Assembly (NCBI RefSeq): GCF_019710575.1
Contig: NZ_JAHWFK010000060.1
Span: 41,456 to 105,455, forward strand
Source: Paractinoplanes polyasparticus
GTDB taxonomy: Bacteria > Actinomycetota > Actinomycetes > Mycobacteriales > Micromonosporaceae
Direction of reading: 5' to 3'
Length of the DNA: 64,000 bases
Shown: positions 51,719-59,532 of the stretch, one piece after another
Position numbering within the stretch: the first letter of the stretch is position 1
How the letters are laid out: every line of letters begins with the position of its first letter
Notes under the pieces: model-generated
What the model was told of the DNA's origin: nothing
The model's input: only the letters and a program-made list of their open reading frames with translations
Databases searched by the model: none
Program-made: the position numbers and the translations under genes

Positions 51719-52276
51719 ATGGCGGCGGGGAACTCGCGGATCAAGCCGGTCGAGCGGGCGACGAACCGGTCGTGGGACGAGTGGCTCGTGTTCATGGACG
51801 GGATCGGCGCGAAAGACCTCGACCACAAGCAGATCGCGCTCAAGGTCTACTACGAGCTCGAGGGCGCCGGCGTCGAGCCGCTCGGCTGGTGGACGCAGGC
51901 CGTGACGGTCGCCTACGAGCAGTTCATCGGCCGCCGCATCCCGGGCCAGCGGCCCGACGGCACGTTCCAGATGAGTGTCAGCAAGTCCACCAGGCTGGGC
52001 ATGCAGGAGCTGATGGACGCCTGGACGCGGTTCGCCGCGCAGGACGACTTCGTCAGCGGCCTGGTCGCCGGCGACCCGAAGATCAGCGGCACCGAACGCC
52101 GCATCACCTGGCGGACCAAGGCCGGCGACGGGTCCTCGGTCATCGTCACGAGCGAACCCAAGCCCAACGGTACGGCCTCGATCGTGGCCACCCAGATCGG
52201 CCTGCCCGGCCCGGAACAGAACGACGAGGCCCGCGCGAACTGGGCCGCCGCCGTCGCCCGCTTCCTGTCCCGCTGA
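51719..52276 (+). CDS. DUF4287-domain protein with SRPBCC-like C-terminus
   Basis: The 185-residue protein starts with a DUF4287-like helical domain (TNRSWDEWLVFMDGIGAKDLDHKQIA, GWWTQAVTVAYEQFIGRR, residues about 12-85) and continues in a region that resembles the end of START/SRPBCC (AHSA1-like) ligand-binding folds (RRITWRTKAGDGSSVIVTSE and a final Trp/Phe helix). These proteins are small soluble stress-related proteins with no known substrate. A TAGGAT -10 (51706-51711) lies 7 bases before the ATG, so it is probably leaderless. Confidence 0.75.
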   Translation: MAAGNSRIKPVERATNRSWDEWLVFMDGIGAKDLDHKQIALKVYYELEGAGVEPLGWWTQAVTVAYEQFIGRRIPGQRPDGTFQMSVSKSTRLGMQELMDAWTRFAAQDDFVSGLVAGDPKISGTERRITWRTKAGDGSSVIVTSEPKPNGTASIVATQIGLPGPEQNDEARANWAAAVARFLSR

Positions 52277-52448
52277 GGACGAAGCGGCGCCCGGCACCGC
52301 TTCATCAGAGCAGGTGCTGCGTCAAGGTCGCCAGGGCGTGACCTTCCGTCTAACGGGCGATAGGCGTACGACCAGGGATTGCGCGGGCCGGGCGGCGGGC
52401 GTTTGGTGGAGGGCGCTACCGGTGGGGAGGTGCGAGCAGAGGGCTGCG

Positions 52449-53192
52449 ATGTTGAAAACTGCGATCGACCGGAATCTCGGCACGGGAGTCACGACCGTAC
52501 GCCTCGACGGCGAACTGACGCCCGCCACCGTTCCCGAGGTCGGGACGGTGATCGCCAAGGCCGCGGCCGAGTGCCCGCCGGCGGTGATCGTCGACCTGAC
52601 CGGGCTCTGCCACGAGGACGATCCGCTGCTCAGCGTGTTCGCCACGATGACGTACGACGCGCAGCTGCACTGGGGAGTGCCCGTGCTGCTCTGCGACGCG
52701 GCTCCCGGCGTACGGGAAGGCTTGGAAGCCTTTCGGACCTACGTGGCCCTGTACGAGGACAGAGGCATGGCGTCGCTGGCTGTGCACGCCAAGGTTCCGC
52801 GCTGGGTGCGCCGGCATCTGCGGTGCGAGGCGCGCAGTGCGGCGATCGCCCGGGGCGTGACCGGCGAGGCCTGCCTGACCTGGGGGCTCGAGGAGCTGCA
52901 CGGCCCGGCCCGCCTGGTCGCCAATGAGCTGACGGCCAACGCGGTCGTGCATTCGGGCGGCGAATTCGACCTGACCCTCGTCCACACCGGGCGCTATCTG
53001 CGGATCGCGGTGCAGGACGGCTGCACCACCATGCCTCGTTGTCCGGAGGGCCCGCCGGTGACGAGCACCGTGATGCGACCGGGCTCGGGCCGCGGGCTGC
53101 GCATCGTCGCCGCGGCCGCCACCCACTGGGGCGCCACCCCGCTGCTCGACGGCAAGATCGTGTGGGCGCTGATCCGGTCCGGTCACCCGTAA
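52449..53192 (+). CDS. STAS - HATPase regulatory protein (anti-sigma pathway)
   Basis: The 247-residue protein fuses a STAS-like domain (about 1-105: VTTVRLDGELTPATVPEVGTVIAKAAAECPPAVIVDLTG) with an RsbW-like ATPase domain (about 130-247: ARLVANELTANAVVHSG as N box, GSGRGLRIVAAAATHWG as G box). It lacks an obvious phosphorylatable Ser at the usual STAS position. It probably takes part in a sigma-factor partner switch as in many actinomycete proteins of this layout. The ATG at 52449 has GAGGG 5-6 bases upstream. Its end overlaps the convergent oxidoreductase gene by 10 bases. Confidence 0.83.
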   Translation: MLKTAIDRNLGTGVTTVRLDGELTPATVPEVGTVIAKAAAECPPAVIVDLTGLCHEDDPLLSVFATMTYDAQLHWGVPVLLCDAAPGVREGLEAFRTYVALYEDRGMASLAVHAKVPRWVRRHLRCEARSAAIARGVTGEACLTWGLEELHGPARLVANELTANAVVHSGGEFDLTLVHTGRYLRIAVQDGCTTMPRCPEGPPVTSTVMRPGSGRGLRIVAAAATHWGATPLLDGKIVWALIRSGHP

Positions 53193-54229
53193 CGCCGGTC
53201 GGTTACGGAATCGCCGCCCCGGCCCCCGGAAGCGATCGCCGGCCGGCCGCCCGAGGCAGTCACATAGATCAGGGTCTTCCCGATGACGGTGCGGTTCTCG
53301 ATCGCGGCGTGGGCATCGGCGGCGCGGTCCAGCGGGAAGGTCTGTCCGATCACCGGCCGCACCTCTCCGGCCACGGCTCGTGCCATCATCCGCTCCGCCC
53401 ACCGTGCCACGTGCGGTCCGAAACCGGCGAGCTGGTCGATGCCGATCAGCCGGACGTTCATGCGGCCGGCTTCCGCGGAGTCGACGTGGGTGACCTCGCC
53501 GCTGGAAGCGCCGTGCACCGAGAAGCGGCCCCCGGTCGCTGTCACCTCGAACGCCGCCCGCCCGATCCGCCCGCCGACGCCGTCGAACACCACATCCGGT
53601 CCGGCGCCGCCGGTCGCCTCGAGCACCCGGCCGGTCCAGCCCGGTTCCGAGTAGTCCACCACCGCGTCGGCGCCCAGTTGCCGCACCACGTCGAGCTTCC
53701 GGCTCCCGCGCGCCGCCCCGATCACCCGTGCCCCCGCCGCGCGAGCGAGTTGCACCAGCAGGGTGCCCACCCCACCCGCCGCCGCCTCGACCAGAACCCA
53801 GTCGTCGTGGCCGGTCCGGGCGTGTTCGGTCAGCCCCAGAGCCGTGCTGCCGTCGCTGCACAGGGCGATGGCCTCCGGCAGGCCGAGCCCGTCCGGCACC
53901 CGGATCAGGTTTCCTACCGGGGCCACCGCCCGCTCCGCGAATCCGCCGGTATCGCCCGTGCCGGCCACCACCCGCCGCCCCCGCCAGGCCGGATCGACGT
54001 CGGCGCCGACCGCGCCCACCAGCCCGGCCACCAGACCGCCCGGCACGTACGGCAGCCGCGGCCGCTCATGCCACCGGTCGGTGCCCCGCCGGATCTGTGT
54101 CTCGACGAACGTCAGGCCCGCGACCGCCACCTCGACCAGCACCTGGCCCGCCCCGGCCACCGGTTCCGGCACCCGGCCGGGAACCAGCGCCTCGGGACCC
54201 CCGAAACGGACCACCTGGACTGCTCGCAC
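53183..54229 (-). CDS. Quinone oxidoreductase-like MDR protein behind a SoxR-type operator
   Basis: The 348-residue protein is a zinc-free MDR family member (Qor-like): VQVVRFGGPEALVPGRVPEP at the start, then the NADPH motif AAAGGVGTLLVQLARAAGARVIG and LGADAVVDYSEPGW. It should reduce quinones or other small electrophiles with NADPH. The GTG at 54229 has GGGAG 8-9 bases upstream. Its promoter region contains CCTCAA-N6-TTGAGG, the SoxR box form, in a TTGACC-N19-CAGGCT promoter, so a MerR-family redox sensor most likely controls it. The C-terminal 25 residues are Gly/Arg-rich and may be non-essential. Confidence 0.88.
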   Translation of the reverse strand: MRAVQVVRFGGPEALVPGRVPEPVAGAGQVLVEVAVAGLTFVETQIRRGTDRWHERPRLPYVPGGLVAGLVGAVGADVDPAWRGRRVVAGTGDTGGFAERAVAPVGNLIRVPDGLGLPEAIALCSDGSTALGLTEHARTGHDDWVLVEAAAGGVGTLLVQLARAAGARVIGAARGSRKLDVVRQLGADAVVDYSEPGWTGRVLEATGGAGPDVVFDGVGGRIGRAAFEVTATGGRFSVHGASSGEVTHVDSAEAGRMNVRLIGIDQLAGFGPHVARWAERMMARAVAGEVRPVIGQTFPLDRAADAHAAIENRTVIGKTLIYVTASGGRPAIASGGRGGDSVTDRRYG

Positions 54230-54262
54230 CGGCTGTGCTCCCTTCACCCGCCGACAGCCTGC

Positions 54263-54286
54263 GACCTCAACCCAGGTTGAGGTCAA
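54263..54286 (-). promoter_or_regulatory. SoxR-type operator in a 19-base-spacer promoter
   Basis: CCTCAACCCAGGTTGAGG (54265-54282) is a perfect palindrome apart from its centre and has the CCTCAA-N6-TTGAGG form of SoxR boxes. On the minus strand it sits between TTGACC (54286-54281) and a weak -10, CAGGCT (54261-54256), with a 19-base spacer, the distinctive layout of promoters activated by MerR-family proteins. It lies 27 bases or more before the start of the quinone oxidoreductase gene. Confidence 0.75.
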
Positions 54287-54370
54287 CCCCTCCGGCGATC
54301 CGCGGGGCCGGCCGGCCCGAGAAGCTGCTTCGTCCGTCCGGGACTTGACCTTGGCGGGCAAGATCAGAGC

Positions 54371-55018
54371 GTGGTGCTTGTGGTGGTGGGGATGATTCCG
54401 GTGCTGGGGCTGTGGTTCACCATGTCGCGCGTGCCGCGGTGCCGGTGGGTCGTGGCGGCCGTGATCGTCGGGATCGCGGTGGTGGCGGCCGTGCTGCTCG
54501 GCTGGGTGGTGCCGCGGGCACGCCTCGAGATCCAGCTCGCTGCTCCGCCGGCCGGTGTGCTGGCGGTGATCGGTGGCCGGCTGGTCGAGCGGCGGATCCT
54601 CGGCCCGGCCCGGCGCGCGGCGCCGCCGTACGTGCTGGGGATCTGCATGGTGACCACCTCCTTCATCGTGCTGTGGGCCGGAGTGCCAGTAACGTTCCAC
54701 CCGGACGCCGGCACGGTGCTGCCCCTGCCGGACGGGATGCGCGCCGCGGCTGTCCCGCACAATGACGGCGCGTGCGACTCCATCGGCTGCGTGTCGACGA
54801 TCGACGTCATCGCGGCGGACCGGTCCGGTGACAAGATGAAGGCCGAGTTGACGCGCCACCTGCGGGCGCGGGGCTGGGGCAGCGGATGCCGCCCGACCGG
54901 CTGGCTGCTCGACGGCTCGACGGAATGCGTCGAGATCTCCGTACGGGATGGCGGTGCGACGATCCGGCTGTCGGGGAACCGGGAGAACGTGCGGGAGCAG
55001 ACTCTCAGTTTGCGCTGA
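54371..55018 (+). CDS. Membrane protein with extracytoplasmic Cys domain, unknown
   Basis: The 215-residue protein has four hydrophobic segments (about 1-17, 25-48, 55-72 and 85-108) and a C-terminal domain of about 105 residues (TFHPDAGTVLPLPDGMRAA, DGACDSIGCVSTIDVIAADRSG, a third Cys in GSGCRPTG, and STECVEISVRD) that may be outside the membrane with two disulfides. I do not recognise it. It is preceded by a GTG start with weak signals. It is divergent from the quinone oxidoreductase and convergent with the MATE gene. Confidence 0.6.
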   Translation: MVLVVVGMIPVLGLWFTMSRVPRCRWVVAAVIVGIAVVAAVLLGWVVPRARLEIQLAAPPAGVLAVIGGRLVERRILGPARRAAPPYVLGICMVTTSFIVLWAGVPVTFHPDAGTVLPLPDGMRAAAVPHNDGACDSIGCVSTIDVIAADRSGDKMKAELTRHLRARGWGSGCRPTGWLLDGSTECVEISVRDGGATIRLSGNRENVREQTLSLR

Positions 55019-55183
55019 GTGCAACGCTGCGTCCCGCCGACGCTTTCCTCGTACGCATGCTGCTGATCCCGGCCGTTATGCACCTGCTGGGCCGCTCGGC
55101 GTGGTGGCTCCCGCGCGGCTCGACCGCCCGCTGCCCGAGGTCGGGGGCGCCGCCCTGGAACGCAACCACCCGCCGCTCAGGCC

Positions 55184-55267
55184 GGATTCCGATCGGTAGG
55201 GCCGGTCGGCGGATGCCGATCGGTGGAGCCGGTCAGGCGGGACTTCGATCGGTGGAGCCGCTCAGCC
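55184..55267. repeat. Three degenerate 28-base tandem repeats
   Basis: Copies begin near 55184, 55211 and 55239 and share CGATCGGTRGAGCCGGTC with small differences. The last copies overlap the 3' end of the MATE gene (55233). The array differs in composition and order from the surrounding sequence and is short, so it is probably a local slippage product. Confidence 0.65.
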
Positions 55268-56545
55268 GGTGGAAGAAGAAGGCCTTGCTGATCGCCTGGG
55301 CGAGGTTGGCCACGCCCAGCGCCAGCCAGAGCGCCGTCAGGCCGCCGGCGTCCGCGACCGGCACCGCGACCAGGCAGAGCAGGCCGAAGAAGAGCGCGGT
55401 CGAGACGAGACCGGGAAAGGTGCGGCGCAGCCCGAGCAGGCCGAACCCGTAGACGGCCTGGACGGCGTCGGTGACAACGGCGAACGCCACGAGGGGCAGC
55501 ATGGCTCGGATGCCGTGCTGGAGGGCCGGGTCCGAGCTGAACAGCGGAACGATCCAGCGACCCAGCACGATGGCGAGCCCGGCCAACAACCCGACCCAGA
55601 CGACGGCCACGATCGCGCCCGCACCGACGCCGCGCCGCGCGCCGTCGACGTCCCCGGCCCGCATCGAGCGGCCGACCATCGGCACCACGGCCTGACCGAT
55701 CGACACCGCCACCGTGTAGATGATGTTGACGAGCGACTCGGAAACCCCGTGCACCGCCGCCTGATCGGTGCCGAGCCGGGCGGCCGCGAAGGTCAGCACG
55801 CCGAGGACCGTGAACTTGACGAGCACGGTGCCGGCCATCGGCAGCCCCGTCCGGGCGAGCAGCAGAATCTCGCGGCGGTCGGGACGGCCCGGCAGAACCG
55901 TGCGGTGCAGCCCGGTGATGTGCCGAAGCGCGAGCTGCACCTGAGCCGTGTAGACGACGCCGGAGACAAACATGGCGACCCCGGCGCCGACCACACCCAG
56001 GGCGGGAAACGGCCCCGGGCCGAGCACAAGAAGGGCGGAGAGCCCGACCGTCGCCGCCGTGCTGACCAGCCCGGCCCGCAGCACGGTCGGCCCCCGGCCC
56101 AGGGTGACCAGGGTCGAGCTCGCCGAGGCGCCGACGGACTGGGCCACGACCGCGAGGGCGAGCAGACCCGGCAGCACCCCGAGGCCCTGAAGCGTCGGCG
56201 CCGTGACGCCGGCCGCCCCACCCAGCCAGCGAGTGCCCAGCACCGCGAGCGCGCCGGCCCCACCGACGGTGTAGCCGAGCCAGAGACCGTTGCTGAGCAG
56301 CGCGACCCGAGGCGCCGCGGATCGTCCTCGTGCCGGCTGACGTACGGCATCATCCCGCGCATGACGCCGGTCACGGTGGCCACCACCGGGACGTAGACCG
56401 CCATGGCGACCGCGAACGCGGCCAGCGACGAGGTGCCGTGCCGGCCCAGGGTGGCCGTGTTGACGAGCGCTCCGACCGAGGCGACGAGCGTGTTGACGTA
56501 CAGCGGAAGCGCGGTCTTGACAACCATCAGGTAATGCCGCGACAT
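55233..56545 (-). pseudogene. MATE-family transporter, one-base frameshift
   Basis: From ATG 56545 (GGAAGG upstream) the frame encodes the N-terminal membrane segments of a MATE exporter (VVKTALPLYVNTLVASVGAL, MAVYVPVVATVTGVMRGMM). After HEDDPRRL, near 56308-56312, the family sequence continues in another frame as RVALLSNGLWLGYTVGGAG through about ten further membrane segments to the stop at 55233. One missing base accounts for the break, since both sides are intact. A full protein would be about 440 residues with 12 segments. It may be a mutation or a sequencing error. The C-terminal codons run into a tandem repeat. Confidence 0.87.
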
Positions 56546-56670
56546 CTGAGCCTTCCCGCCACGCGCCCGCTTCGAAGATCGATTCAACGGGCGAAAGCTT
56601 GGCCATCCCTAGCCCCCTCCCTCCCGGGGCGGGCTGGATTCAACCAGAGTTCAGCCGAACGGGGTGGACG

Positions 56671-56718
56671 TTGTCCACAGGGCCGCGCACGTCACGCTTT
56701 CCCTGTCCACAGGGCCGC
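56671..56718. other. Paired DnaA boxes before the DUF5996 gene
   Basis: TTGTCCACA (56671-56679), the actinobacterial DnaA box, and CTGTCCACA (56703-56711) lie 32 bases apart; both belong to a 15-base direct repeat, TGTCCACAGGGCCGC (56672-56686 and 56704-56718). They lie between the MATE gene and the DUF5996 gene. Binding of DnaA is plausible but untested. Confidence 0.6.
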
Positions 56719-56751
56719 CCGATCACGCGGCCGGCCTGGCAGGCTGGAGCG

Positions 56752-57654
56752 ATGGAGAACGCGATCATCCAACCGTGGCCCCGGCTGCGCGTCGCCGACT
56801 GGGCCGACACCCGCGACACGCTGCACATGTGGACGCAGATCGTCGGCAAGGTCCGCATGGCGTACGCGCCGCCGGTCAACCACTGGTGGCACGTCACGCT
56901 CTATCCCAGCGCGCGCGGGCTGACCACCTCGGCCGTGCCGCACGGCAGTGGTGTGTTCGAGCTCGAGTTCGACTTCCTCGACCACCGCCTGCACGTGCGC
57001 ACCAGCGACGGCGGCTCACGCGAGGTGACCCTCGAGCCCAAGTCGGTCGCGACGTTCTACGGCGAGACCTTCGAGGCCCTGGCCGCGCTCGGCGTCGAGC
57101 CGCAGATCCACGCCGTCCCCAACGAGGTCGAGCCCGCGGTCCCCTTCGCCGACGACCATGAGCACAAGTCCTACGACGGTGCGGCCGCGCAACTGTTCTG
57201 GCGTCAGCTGTTGCAGGCCGAGCGGGTGCTGGGCCGGTTCCGGTCCGAGTTCGTGGGCAAGACCAGCCCCGTCCACTTCTTCTGGGGCGCGATGGATCTG
57301 GCCTGCACCCGCTTCTCCGGCCGTATCGCCCCGCCGCATCCGGGTGGCGCGCCCAACTGCCCGCCGTGGGTCATGCGGGAGGGCTATTCGCACGAGCTGG
57401 CGAGCTTCGGTTTCTGGCCCGGCGGTGGTGAAGAGGGCGCCTTCTACTCGTACGCGTACCCGGAGCCCTCGGGCTATGCCGAGCGCACGGCCGCCTACTA
57501 CGACAAGGCGCTGCAGGAGTGCGTCCTGCCGTACGAGACGGTCGCCGAGGCGGCCGACCCCGACGCGACGCTCACCGAATTCCTTCGCACGACCTACGAA
57601 GCCGCTGCCGACCTGGCTCACTGGGATCGCCCAGCCCTGGAGACATCACGGTAG
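56752..57654 (+). CDS. DUF5996 family protein
   Basis: The 300-residue soluble protein matches the DUF5996 pattern: WPRLRVADWADTRDTLHMWTQ, then VNHWWHVTLYPSARGLTTSAVPHG, FELEFDFLDHRLHVRTSDG, SPVHFFWGAMDLACTRFSGR and a C-terminal YETVAEAADPDATLTEFLRTTYEAA. Function is not established. The Trp/His-rich motifs look conserved and could form a binding site. The ATG is chosen because it starts the family sequence; the frame also extends upstream without similarity. Two DnaA boxes lie 35-80 bases before it. Confidence 0.88.
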   Translation: MENAIIQPWPRLRVADWADTRDTLHMWTQIVGKVRMAYAPPVNHWWHVTLYPSARGLTTSAVPHGSGVFELEFDFLDHRLHVRTSDGGSREVTLEPKSVATFYGETFEALAALGVEPQIHAVPNEVEPAVPFADDHEHKSYDGAAAQLFWRQLLQAERVLGRFRSEFVGKTSPVHFFWGAMDLACTRFSGRIAPPHPGGAPNCPPWVMREGYSHELASFGFWPGGGEEGAFYSYAYPEPSGYAERTAAYYDKALQECVLPYETVAEAADPDATLTEFLRTTYEAAADLAHWDRPALETSR

Positions 57655-57734
57655 CCACGTCGCCCTTGGGGCCGGGGGAACCGGCCGAGCGTGGCTCATG
57701 ATCATCGTTGCCGCTGCGCCGGGACCTCAGTGCG

Positions 57735-57965
57735 TCAGCCTCGCTTCAACGGATCACCCGGCGCCGGCGGCGCCACCCTACGTACCTCGTAAGCCTGGAT
57801 CTCGTGGTTGATCTGATGAGTGTGCGGACGATAGATCAGGTCCACCGGTCCCATGATGTCCCGGCCCACGCCGCGCCGACGAGTCCGCGCGGCCAGCCAC
57901 GCGAGGCAACCGAGGACGGCCGCCAGGACGGCGACGAAGGCGAGCCACGGCACAATCTGTCCCAC
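57735..57965 (-). CDS. Small membrane protein, 76 residues
   Basis: The protein has one N-terminal membrane segment (WLAFVAVLAAVLGCLAWLAA), then a basic stretch (RTRRRGVG) and a soluble tail (DIMGPVDLIYRPHTHQINHEIQAYE) that looks like a conserved actinobacterial small protein with a regular beta hairpin. No function is known. The GTG at 57965 has no strong ribosome site. The region between the DUF5996 gene and this gene (57655-57734) is short and has nothing else. Confidence 0.55.
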   Translation of the reverse strand: MGQIVPWLAFVAVLAAVLGCLAWLAARTRRRGVGRDIMGPVDLIYRPHTHQINHEIQAYEVRRVAPPAPGDPLKRG

Positions 57966-58009
57966 GCGGGCAGCCTACGTCGGACGCCGGCCTCGGACGG
58001 CTGTGAGCG

Positions 58010-58369
58010 TCAGCCGTCGGGGGTGAAGAGGCCCTGAATTCCGACGACGACGGCGATCAGGCCGAAGATGGCCAGCAGGAGCGCGGGCGGGGCGTTGCGG
58101 CGGGTCAGGCGGTCCCACAGCAGGGCGACGCCGACGAGGATGCCGACGATCTCGTAGTGGAAGACGCGGGGGCCGTCGAAGAGGTGGACCAGCAGGTAGT
58201 AGCCGCCGGCGACCAGGGCCACCACGCCGACGATCCAGCCGAACGGGGCCACCCGGTCGGCGGCGCGGGCCAGGTTGTCGCCGGCGCGGGGGATGCGGCG
58301 CAGCAGGCTGATGGCGAGCAGGAAGCCGCCCACGATGTTCGCAAGGTCGAGAAGCAGGGCCATGAGCAC
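58010..58369 (-). CDS. Small membrane protein, 119 residues
   Basis: The protein has about four membrane segments (residues about 3-22, 42-64, 70-86 and 95-114) separated by short loops with Arg clusters (LLRRIPRAGDNLARAADRVA, LWDRLTRRNAPP). It is a conserved-looking hypothetical membrane protein with no family I can name. The GTG at 58369 or ATG at 58363 may be used. It is divergent from the TIR gene at 58420 by about 50 bases. Confidence 0.65.
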   Translation of the reverse strand: MLMALLLDLANIVGGFLLAISLLRRIPRAGDNLARAADRVAPFGWIVGVVALVAGGYYLLVHLFDGPRVFHYEIVGILVGVALLWDRLTRRNAPPALLLAIFGLIAVVVGIQGLFTPDG

Positions 58370-58419
58370 GACGCGACCCTTACCCGGGAGCGCTCCCAGG
58401 CAATCCTTCGGGTATTGAG

Positions 58420-59532
58420 GTGGGTGAGATCTTGGAGCAAGCTCGGGTCGTGAGCGGTCACAGTGGATGGGCGTTCGTCAGTTATTCCCATGACGACAAA
58501 GCGAAGGTCGCGGCCCTGGTCCAGGACTTCACACGCCGCGGGATTCTCGTGTGGTGGGATGACCTGCTGCAGCCGGGCGACGAGTTCGCGCCGCTGATCC
58601 GCGGGAAGCTGGCCGATGCGTCCTGCGTCGTCGTGGTCTGGAGCAGGCACTCCGTCAGCAGCGACTATGTGAAGGTGGAAGCGGCCAGCGCTTATCCGCT
58701 GCAGCAGGCGGAAGCGCGCGGACGTCTCGTGCCGGTTCTGATCGACCGCGACGCCGAGGAGCAGATCCCCGAGCCGTTGAGAGATCTGAACTACCACGAC
58801 CTGACGGAGTGGGACGGGCAGGCCGTCGCGGCTCTCGACGGCGTGGCCGCCGTCGTCGCAGTCCTGGTCGGCCGGCCGACCAGAAACAACGAGGTCCATG
58901 GGCCCAGTCTGCGTGACGGATGGACGATCCACCGGGCGACCTCGGCCAGCGAGAGCCTGCGCCGGCTCACCGGCCAGGTGCACACCGTCGGCTCAGCCCT
59001 TGCCGGCCACGAAGAAGTCGTCGCCGACCTCCGGGCCGCCTTGACCGAGGTTCATAGAACGCTCGGTGTGGTCTCGGAGAGCACGTCCGAGTTCGTCCGC
59101 GCCGGCTTGGCCGACCCCCTCGACCCGGAGCCGTACGTCCGCTTCGAACGTGGCACTCTCGAGACCCGGATCGAGGAGGGTCACGGGCACTGTGACCTCA
59201 TCGGGTTGCACTACATGCGCTCGGGCGGCATCCGGGACTGGTTGCGCGGTCGCGTCACACCCGGCGTTCTTGACGAAGCCGATGAGACCTTCGGGACGTT
59301 GATGACGGCCGACGGCGACCTGTTCCAGCAGCTGGCGGTCATCGGCGCGGCGCTGACCAAAGAGTCCCGGGTCATCGTCAACCTGCTGTTCGCCGGGCAG
59401 CGCGACGTCGCGCGGAGCCGTGTCTCGGAGGGCCGGGCAACCTTGGCTCCGCTCGAGGAAAGCCTCCAGCGGAGCATCGCGGCGCTTCAGCACGTCGAAC
59501 GGGACCTCGGGATCACTCCGTCGGACCGGTAG
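58420..59532 (+). CDS. TIR-domain protein with C-terminal helical domain
   Basis: The 370-residue cytoplasmic protein has an N-terminal TIR domain (residues about 15-140: SGWAFVSYSHDDKAKVAALV, GILVWWDDLLQPGDEF, VVVWSRHSVSSDYVKVEAASA) in which the Glu of SDYVKVEA matches the catalytic Glu of TIR NAD hydrolases. The remainder (about 160-370: TSASESLRRLTGQVHTVGSALAG, EEVVADLRAALTEVH and two late helices) is mostly helical and not recognised; it may oligomerise or bind a partner. GTG 58420 is used; GTG 58450 is an alternative. It overlaps the next, convergent gene by 20 bases. Confidence 0.8.
   Translation: MGEILEQARVVSGHSGWAFVSYSHDDKAKVAALVQDFTRRGILVWWDDLLQPGDEFAPLIRGKLADASCVVVVWSRHSVSSDYVKVEAASAYPLQQAEARGRLVPVLIDRDAEEQIPEPLRDLNYHDLTEWDGQAVAALDGVAAVVAVLVGRPTRNNEVHGPSLRDGWTIHRATSASESLRRLTGQVHTVGSALAGHEEVVADLRAALTEVHRTLGVVSESTSEFVRAGLADPLDPEPYVRFERGTLETRIEEGHGHCDLIGLHYMRSGGIRDWLRGRVTPGVLDEADETFGTLMTADGDLFQQLAVIGAALTKESRVIVNLLFAGQRDVARSRVSEGRATLAPLEESLQRSIAALQHVERDLGITPSDR

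Noticed and set aside
55184..55267. Possible CRISPR or attachment-site repeats
   Set aside because: The copies are directly adjacent, degenerate and without spacers; no integrase or tRNA is nearby.
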